Assembly (NCBI GenBank): GCA_964618405.1
Contig: CAZUAY010000008.1
Span: forward strand, 1 to 27,852
Source of the DNA: JBBQIY01 sp964618405
GTDB taxonomy: Bacteria > Verrucomicrobiota > Kiritimatiellia > RFP12 > UBA3636
Length of the DNA stretch: 27,852 nt
Direction of reading: 5' to 3'
Shown: one piece after another, positions 24,122 to 27,852 of the stretch
Numbering within the stretch: the first letter of the stretch is position 1
Layout of the letters: each line of letters opens with the position of its first letter
Program-made: the position numbers and the translations under genes
The notes under the pieces: model-generated
Told to the model about the DNA's origin: nothing
Seen by the model: only the letters and a program-made list of their open reading frames with translations
Database searches by the model: none

Positions 24122-25234
24122 ATGAAAAGCATAGAGCACTCGATTTTGTATCGAAATGAAAGCGAATTTTGTGCGTGGCCTTTCTCCGGTGGTATGTGGC
24201 AATTCGATGATGGGGAGATTGTCGTCGGGTTCACGCGTGCGCCAGTAAACTACGCCAATGCGTCGGACTTGGGTCACGGTCGCATCGAGTGCGAGGTCGG
24301 CACACAGTGCCTTATCAGATCCCCCGATGGCGGTATTACTTGGAATTCGAATCAGGTCGAAGCCCTTCACTCTCGCCCTGCCTTTGACCGAGATGTTGTC
24401 GCTGCTCCCCGCGCTGAGGGGCAGGGCGGTCCCTATAACCCAAAGCAAAATGGGTACATGCTCATGTCCGGTTTTGGCAATCCTCCCGCCGATCATCCCA
24501 GCCATGCCTACACACGCGTCTCGATCGATAGAGGGAAGACATGGGCGGCTCCCTTACGTCTGCCCACATGGCATCCGGGTGTTTCGGATAGACGAACCTG
24601 GTCCTTTGCGACTGGACGTCCAAGCTATGTGGTGCGTGAAGATGGGATGCTTCTCCTCTTCTGCGCAGCCAGCCGTACCTCGTCGACGGCATCCTGGGGA
24701 ATGGACGCAGTTCCGGTCGTGTATGCTTCCCCCGATGGTGGAGCCTACTGGGGCTTCCTTGGCGAAATCGAGTTGGAGAATTCTCACCCACTGGCCTGCA
24801 CGCCCTATCCCATGATTCGGCGAGACGGTGCTATCCTTTGTGCTGTGCGTCGGCAATACAGTGGGGCTGACGCCTTTACGCAGGTTTATATTTCCGAAGA
24901 TGGTGGCCTCCGTTGGCGCTGTCTTTCGCGTGTGAACGAATGGGGTGCTCCGGCCAACCTCGTCGAACTTCGTGACGGGCGAATTGCCTGCATCTACGGC
25001 TTCCGCCACAAGCCCTACGGGATTCGGGCTCGCATCAGCGAGGACGGTGGGGCAACGTGGGGCAGGGAAGTGGTGTTGCGCGATGATGGTGGTTCGTGGG
25101 ATCTAGGCTACCCGCGTACCTTATTGCTCAAAGACAATACGCTTCTCATCGCCTACTATTTCAACAGCAAAGATGATCCGATTCAGCAAAACGGCGGTGT
25201 CCGCTATATCGCTGCTACCCGCTGGCAGGTATAA
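24122..25234 (+). CDS. Sialidase-fold (BNR/Asp-box) protein
   Basis: The 370-residue protein is a six-bladed propeller of the sialidase superfamily with five Asp boxes: SPDGGITW (about 67), SIDRGKTW (134), SPDGGAYW (203), SEDGGLRW (258) and SEDGGATW (306). There is no signal peptide, so it would act on imported glycan fragments. The F/Y-RIP motif of GH33 neuraminidases is not seen near the N-terminus (FCAWPFSGGMW instead), so true sialic-acid cleavage is doubtful. Arginines at PMIRRDG and LGYPRTLL could be ligand contacts. It may act on another acidic sugar. The start has an AGAGGAG site at 24108-24114. It is the first gene of unit C, divergent from the GntR fusion. Confidence 0.8.
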   Translation: MKSIEHSILYRNESEFCAWPFSGGMWQFDDGEIVVGFTRAPVNYANASDLGHGRIECEVGTQCLIRSPDGGITWNSNQVEALHSRPAFDRDVVAAPRAEGQGGPYNPKQNGYMLMSGFGNPPADHPSHAYTRVSIDRGKTWAAPLRLPTWHPGVSDRRTWSFATGRPSYVVREDGMLLLFCAASRTSSTASWGMDAVPVVYASPDGGAYWGFLGEIELENSHPLACTPYPMIRRDGAILCAVRRQYSGADAFTQVYISEDGGLRWRCLSRVNEWGAPANLVELRDGRIACIYGFRHKPYGIRARISEDGGATWGREVVLRDDGGSWDLGYPRTLLLKDNTLLIAYYFNSKDDPIQQNGGVRYIAATRWQV

Positions 25235-25237
25235 GCC

Positions 25238-26311
25238 ATGTCCATAAGAACGAACGTTTACTACTGGAAATGTGACAGTCCTCTCCCGCTCGAGCAGAAG
25301 CGTCGCTACAACGAAAAGTACGCACTGGCTGACATCTCTGACGTCATCCGCTCCATCGCAATTGACTTTTTCGGGGAGGCCCCCGAAGCCATTCGCGATA
25401 CGGGTAGCGCGGGCAATCATTACGCCTATATCCTTGAGCATGGAGGAAAAAGTTACTTCTTCCGCGCGGACGATGGCATCCTTCAAGACGACTACATGCT
25501 GGCCGAGGTGGCGGCGATGCAGGCGGCTGCTCGTCAGGGCATTCCCGTGCCGGATGTCCTTGCCTGCGATGTCACGTGCGAGCGCCATCCCGTGCGGTAT
25601 CAGATAGTGGAACATGTGCTGTACCCTGACATGAACAAGCATGACCAGGCAGGGACGCTGAATCGCAAAAAGGCTGGGTATGAAGTAGGCCGCATCATGG
25701 CGCGATTGCACGGCATTGCCCTAGATGGGTTTGGATTCATCAATACCGATCACCTGCGAACCACGGGTTCCATTCAAGGGTTGGATATATCCAATCGTGA
25801 CTATTTTTACAAATGCCTCGATCGGCATCTGGGCTATCTTCGCGATGTCTCTTTTTTGTCTGCGGCGGAAACGACGGAGATCGAGAATCTTTTTGCACGA
25901 CATGAACAACTTCTGATAGTGCCCGAAGGTTCTATGATTCACAAAGACATGGCCTTCTGGAACTTGCTGGGGACCGAATCGGAAGTCAAGGCCGTGATCG
26001 ACTGGGACGATGTTGTCAGTGGAGATCCTGTCGATGACCTCGCCATCCTGCGTTGCTTCCATGGCGACGATGTTTGGTTACCGCTATTAGATGGCTATCG
26101 CGACCTGCGTCAATTGCCTGATGATTTCGAAGCCCGACTCGGCTTGTACCTGACACGGAACATGCTTTGGAAGGCGATGATCCGCCACTACATGGGCTAT
26201 TTTGAAATGACAGGAAACTTCTTCATCTTAAACAGCGATCAAAATGGTAATTTAGAAGCATTCACGCGCCAACGACTTGCAATGGGCGTATCGATGTTAC
26301 GGAGCGTGTGA
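25238..26311 (+). CDS. APH/choline-kinase-fold phosphotransferase
   Basis: The 357-residue cytoplasmic protein belongs to the aminoglycoside-phosphotransferase-like kinase family. The catalytic loop is H235-K-D237 followed by N242 (IHKDMAFWNLL), and the metal-binding segment is IDWDD at about 254-258 followed by GDPVDDLA. The N-terminal lobe has SYFFRADDG and DYMLAEVAAM, the latter holding the glutamate that would pair with a lysine. These residues suggest an active ATP-dependent small-molecule kinase. Resistance is unlikely given the sugar-catabolic neighbours; a sugar, sugar acid or amino-sugar substrate is the better guess. The ATG follows the sialidase-like gene's stop by three bases, and its own stop overlaps an alternative start of the aldolase gene. 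Confidence 0.85.
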   Translation: MSIRTNVYYWKCDSPLPLEQKRRYNEKYALADISDVIRSIAIDFFGEAPEAIRDTGSAGNHYAYILEHGGKSYFFRADDGILQDDYMLAEVAAMQAAARQGIPVPDVLACDVTCERHPVRYQIVEHVLYPDMNKHDQAGTLNRKKAGYEVGRIMARLHGIALDGFGFINTDHLRTTGSIQGLDISNRDYFYKCLDRHLGYLRDVSFLSAAETTEIENLFARHEQLLIVPEGSMIHKDMAFWNLLGTESEVKAVIDWDDVVSGDPVDDLAILRCFHGDDVWLPLLDGYRDLRQLPDDFEARLGLYLTRNMLWKAMIRHYMGYFEMTGNFFILNSDQNGNLEAFTRQRLAMGVSMLRSV

Positions 26312-26331
26312 GTAACGAAGGGAAGCCAACA

Positions 26332-27135
26332 ATGAAATGGATCAGAGAACGAGTGCGGTCGGGAGCGATACTTTCCGGCCTGTGGGTGTCGACTGGATCG
26401 TCTGTCGTGGCGGAAATTGCGGGGCACGCCGGAGCAGACTGGGTTTTGCTGGATTCGGAACACGGGCTGGGCGACGATGCCGATCTCGTTCACTCCTTGC
26501 AAGCCCTCCGCGGGACAGAAGCTGCGGCTATCGTCCGTATTCCAGGACTGGAACCTTACCTCATCAAGCGAGCCTTGGATCGTGGCGCGAGCGGCATCAT
26601 GGTTCCCTGGGTGAACAGCGCAGAGGAGGCTACAGCCATCGTACGCGCCATGCGCTATCCGCCGGACGGCATCCGCGGCGTGGCGGGCGGTACACCCGCC
26701 ACACGATTCGGTGCGGATCCGACTTACCTGTCGCAAGCGAACGAGCGACTTCTAACCGTTGTACAGATCGAGACTCCTGAAGCGGTTTCGGCCGCTGATG
26801 CGATCGCCGCCGTTGAGGGCGTCGATGTTTTGTTCGTGGGGCCCTCTGACCTTTCCTTTTCGATGGGGATTCACCAGCAGATCGACCATCCGGACTTTCG
26901 CGCCGCCATCGAACGTGTGCGCCAAGCCTGTAGTGTTCATAATAAACAAGCTGGCATTTTAGCCAGTTCACCAAAGATGGTACAACAAGCCATTGAGGAT
27001 GGCTTCACCTTCATTGCATACGGAATCGACACGAAGCTCTTAACCGGTGGAATGCACGCATGCGTCCAAACCATCGTGACAGCAGGAAACAGTAAACGCA
27101 CGACCCTTGACAATGCCTTTGCGGAAGGCTCCTGA
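26332..27135 (+). CDS. HpcH/HpaI-family 2-keto-3-deoxy-sugar-acid aldolase
   Basis: This metal-dependent class II aldolase would split a 2-keto-3-deoxy acid into pyruvate and an aldehyde. Conserved residues are present: His44 in LLDSEHG, an arginine in VRIPG, Glu148 in VVQIETPEA and Asp174 in FVGPSDLSFSMG, matching the metal and base positions of HpaI, GarL and RhmA. ATG 26332 gives 267 residues, the family's usual size, with AAGGGAAG (26318-26325) upstream. A GTG at 26308 overlaps the kinase stop and would add eight residues. RhmA-type L-rhamnonate aldolase would fit a rhamnogalacturonan pathway, but 5-keto-4-deoxyglucarate or other acids are equally possible from sequence. It is the last gene of unit C. 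Confidence 0.9.
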   Translation: MKWIRERVRSGAILSGLWVSTGSSVVAEIAGHAGADWVLLDSEHGLGDDADLVHSLQALRGTEAAAIVRIPGLEPYLIKRALDRGASGIMVPWVNSAEEATAIVRAMRYPPDGIRGVAGGTPATRFGADPTYLSQANERLLTVVQIETPEAVSAADAIAAVEGVDVLFVGPSDLSFSMGIHQQIDHPDFRAAIERVRQACSVHNKQAGILASSPKMVQQAIEDGFTFIAYGIDTKLLTGGMHACVQTIVTAGNSKRTTLDNAFAEGS

Positions 27136-27163
27136 CGCGTGACGCTTTGCAGATGGCTTGCAG

Positions 27164-27715
27164 GGTGAACACCGTGCCACCGAGCTCTACGGCGATGTCG
27201 GTCATCGGGTTGACCGCTTCAACCGCCTGGCGGCGGATTGATGCGTCAGCGGATGCCAGTGCGCCCTTTCCCCAGCACCTCTGTCCGAAGAGGTCGGGGA
27301 TGATCGATGCACAGTCGAGCTTATGCTCCCGTAATGCGGTCTTCAAGTAGTCAATGCTTTTTTCGTCGACGTCCAACGTTCCGACCAGTTCGATGCCCGT
27401 CACGCCCTCGATCTGAGTGCCGACCCCGTGCTTGCTGCCGTCCGTGCGCGCATAGATGCCACCGCCGCAGGCGACGGTGTTCAGCGGATCGGCCTGGTTG
27501 CCGCGGATGACGGAGTTCGAGACGATGAGCTGTGCCGCTTCGGAGTAGGCGTAGGAGCAGATGCCGCCGCCCCAGGCGTCCTGGATGGAATGCGCCGCGG
27601 TGTCCCAAGCCGCATGACCATCGCCCGGGTTCGGGCTGTCCTGCCAGACGTAGCGGTCTGCCGCGCCGACGTTGATCGCCAGCAACGCAATGGCCACTGA
27701 CGCCAGACGGGGCAC
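27164..27715 (-). pseudogene. Chimeric remnant: beta-helix protein N-terminus joined to sugar-isomerase fragment
   Basis: A minus-strand frame starting with GTG 27715 encodes a signal peptide (MPRLASVAIALLAINVGAA) and YVWQDSPNPGDGHAAWDTAAHSIQDA, the opening of a secreted parallel beta-helix protein. It then jumps to an internal piece, WGGGICSYAYSEAAQLIVSN and VACGGGIYARTDGSKHG (27574 to about 27420). From about 27415 it changes to a cytoplasmic-type TIM-barrel sugar isomerase/epimerase fragment: VTGIELVGTLDVDEKSIDYL, IIPDLFGQRCWGKGA and MTDIAVELGG. That homology ends near 27164, and the frame then runs antisense through the aldolase gene. Three unrelated pieces are thus joined in frame. Recombination debris or an assembly chimera both fit; a functional product is unlikely. 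Confidence 0.55.
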
Positions 27716-27852
27716 AAGATGGGTGGACAGAAAAATGTTGCCCTACTGGGAGAACAGGCATTTTGCCTATAACTTCGAGTTTCGCTAAGCAGTGGTTGTA
27801 ACGAACGGAGCACGGGTTTTCCAACCCGTGTACGAAAACGGGTTGGAAAACC
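27716..27852. repeat. Repetitive intergenic end with 15-bp-arm palindrome
   Basis: I see no gene in this end. GGTTTTCCAACCCGT (27815-27829) and its exact reverse complement (27838-27852) flank an 8-base loop. Nested inside, CACGGGTT TTCC AACCCGTG (27811-27830) forms an alternative hairpin. A smaller dyad AGGCA TTT TGCCT lies in the 27760-27775 stretch. The window stops at the last base of the palindrome arm, as expected if an assembly ended in a dispersed repeat. Confidence 0.7.

Noticed and set aside
24071..25711. Minus-strand open frames opposite the sialidase-like and kinase genes
   Set aside because: The plus-strand frames carry five Asp boxes and complete kinase motifs; the opposite frames carry none.
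25238..26311. Antibiotic resistance role for the APH-fold kinase
   Set aside because: The fold is shared by many metabolic kinases, and the gene is locked between sugar-catabolic genes in one transcription unit.
1..27852. CRISPR array, tRNA, rRNA or insertion sequence
   Set aside because: No regularly spaced repeats, no cloverleaf with CCA-like end and no transposase motifs were found; only short palindromes and a 14-bp duplication are present.

Overview
The window looks like a genomic fragment, probably metagenome-derived, from a polysaccharide-degrading bacterium of the PVC superphylum (Lentisphaerota/Kiritimatiellota/Verrucomicrobiota type). This placement is an inference from the mix of very large secreted PL26-like lyase-family proteins, a DUF4838 protein, a secreted beta-strand-repeat protein and palindromic intergenic repeats; no rRNA or marker gene fixes the taxonomy. 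The last bases complete one arm of a perfect palindrome, which suggests that the sequence ends where an assembly broke at a repeat.

Positions 1-5121 are housekeeping. Plus strand: pyrF, a UPF0316/DUF2179-type membrane protein, and rfbB (dTDP-glucose 4,6-dehydratase) with its own sigma70-like promoter. Minus strand: an acyl-CoA dehydrogenase followed closely by hisE and a long-form hisG, read from an extended -10 promoter. A roughly 530-base intergenic region follows, with an 18-bp-arm perfect hairpin and a 14-bp tandem duplication.

Positions 5459-27135 form a carbohydrate-catabolic locus of three transcription units. Unit A (plus, 5656-9897) encodes a cytoplasmic glycoside-hydrolase-like protein, a probable beta-propeller protein and a ROK-family repressor. 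A promoter with a 21-bp dyad at its predicted start lies upstream. Unit B (minus, 23949 down to 9910) encodes, in transcription order, an unusual regulator, a secreted beta-strand-repeat protein, a small secreted protein, a secreted PL26-like protein, a cytoplasmic DUF4838 protein and a second, larger secreted PL26-like protein. Several of these genes overlap by one or a few bases. Unit C (plus, 24122-27135) is divergent from unit B and encodes a cytoplasmic sialidase-fold protein, an APH-fold kinase and an HpcH/HpaI-type 2-keto-3-deoxy-sugar-acid aldolase.

The most unusual element is the first gene of unit B: a GntR winged-helix DNA-binding domain fused to a complete ABC-type sugar-binding (periplasmic binding protein class II) domain, with no signal peptide or membrane segment. 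In the B/C divergent region the 12-bp palindrome TTGTCTAGACAA overlaps the -10 box of the regulator's predicted promoter. This fits a one-component sugar sensor that represses its own operon and perhaps unit C. A second feature is a domain shared by the C-termini of both PL26-like proteins and by the small secreted protein between the regulator and the lyases, where it stands almost alone.

Working model (inference): secreted PL26-like proteins and the small secreted proteins attack an acidic, possibly rhamnose/uronate-containing polysaccharide outside the cytoplasm. Imported oligosaccharides are processed by the cytoplasmic DUF4838, GH-like, propeller and sialidase-fold proteins. The kinase and aldolase then channel a keto-deoxy sugar acid toward pyruvate and an aldehyde. 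No transporter is present in the window. The right edge (27136-27852) holds a decayed, chimeric remnant of a beta-helix gene joined to a sugar-isomerase fragment, followed by palindromic repeats.
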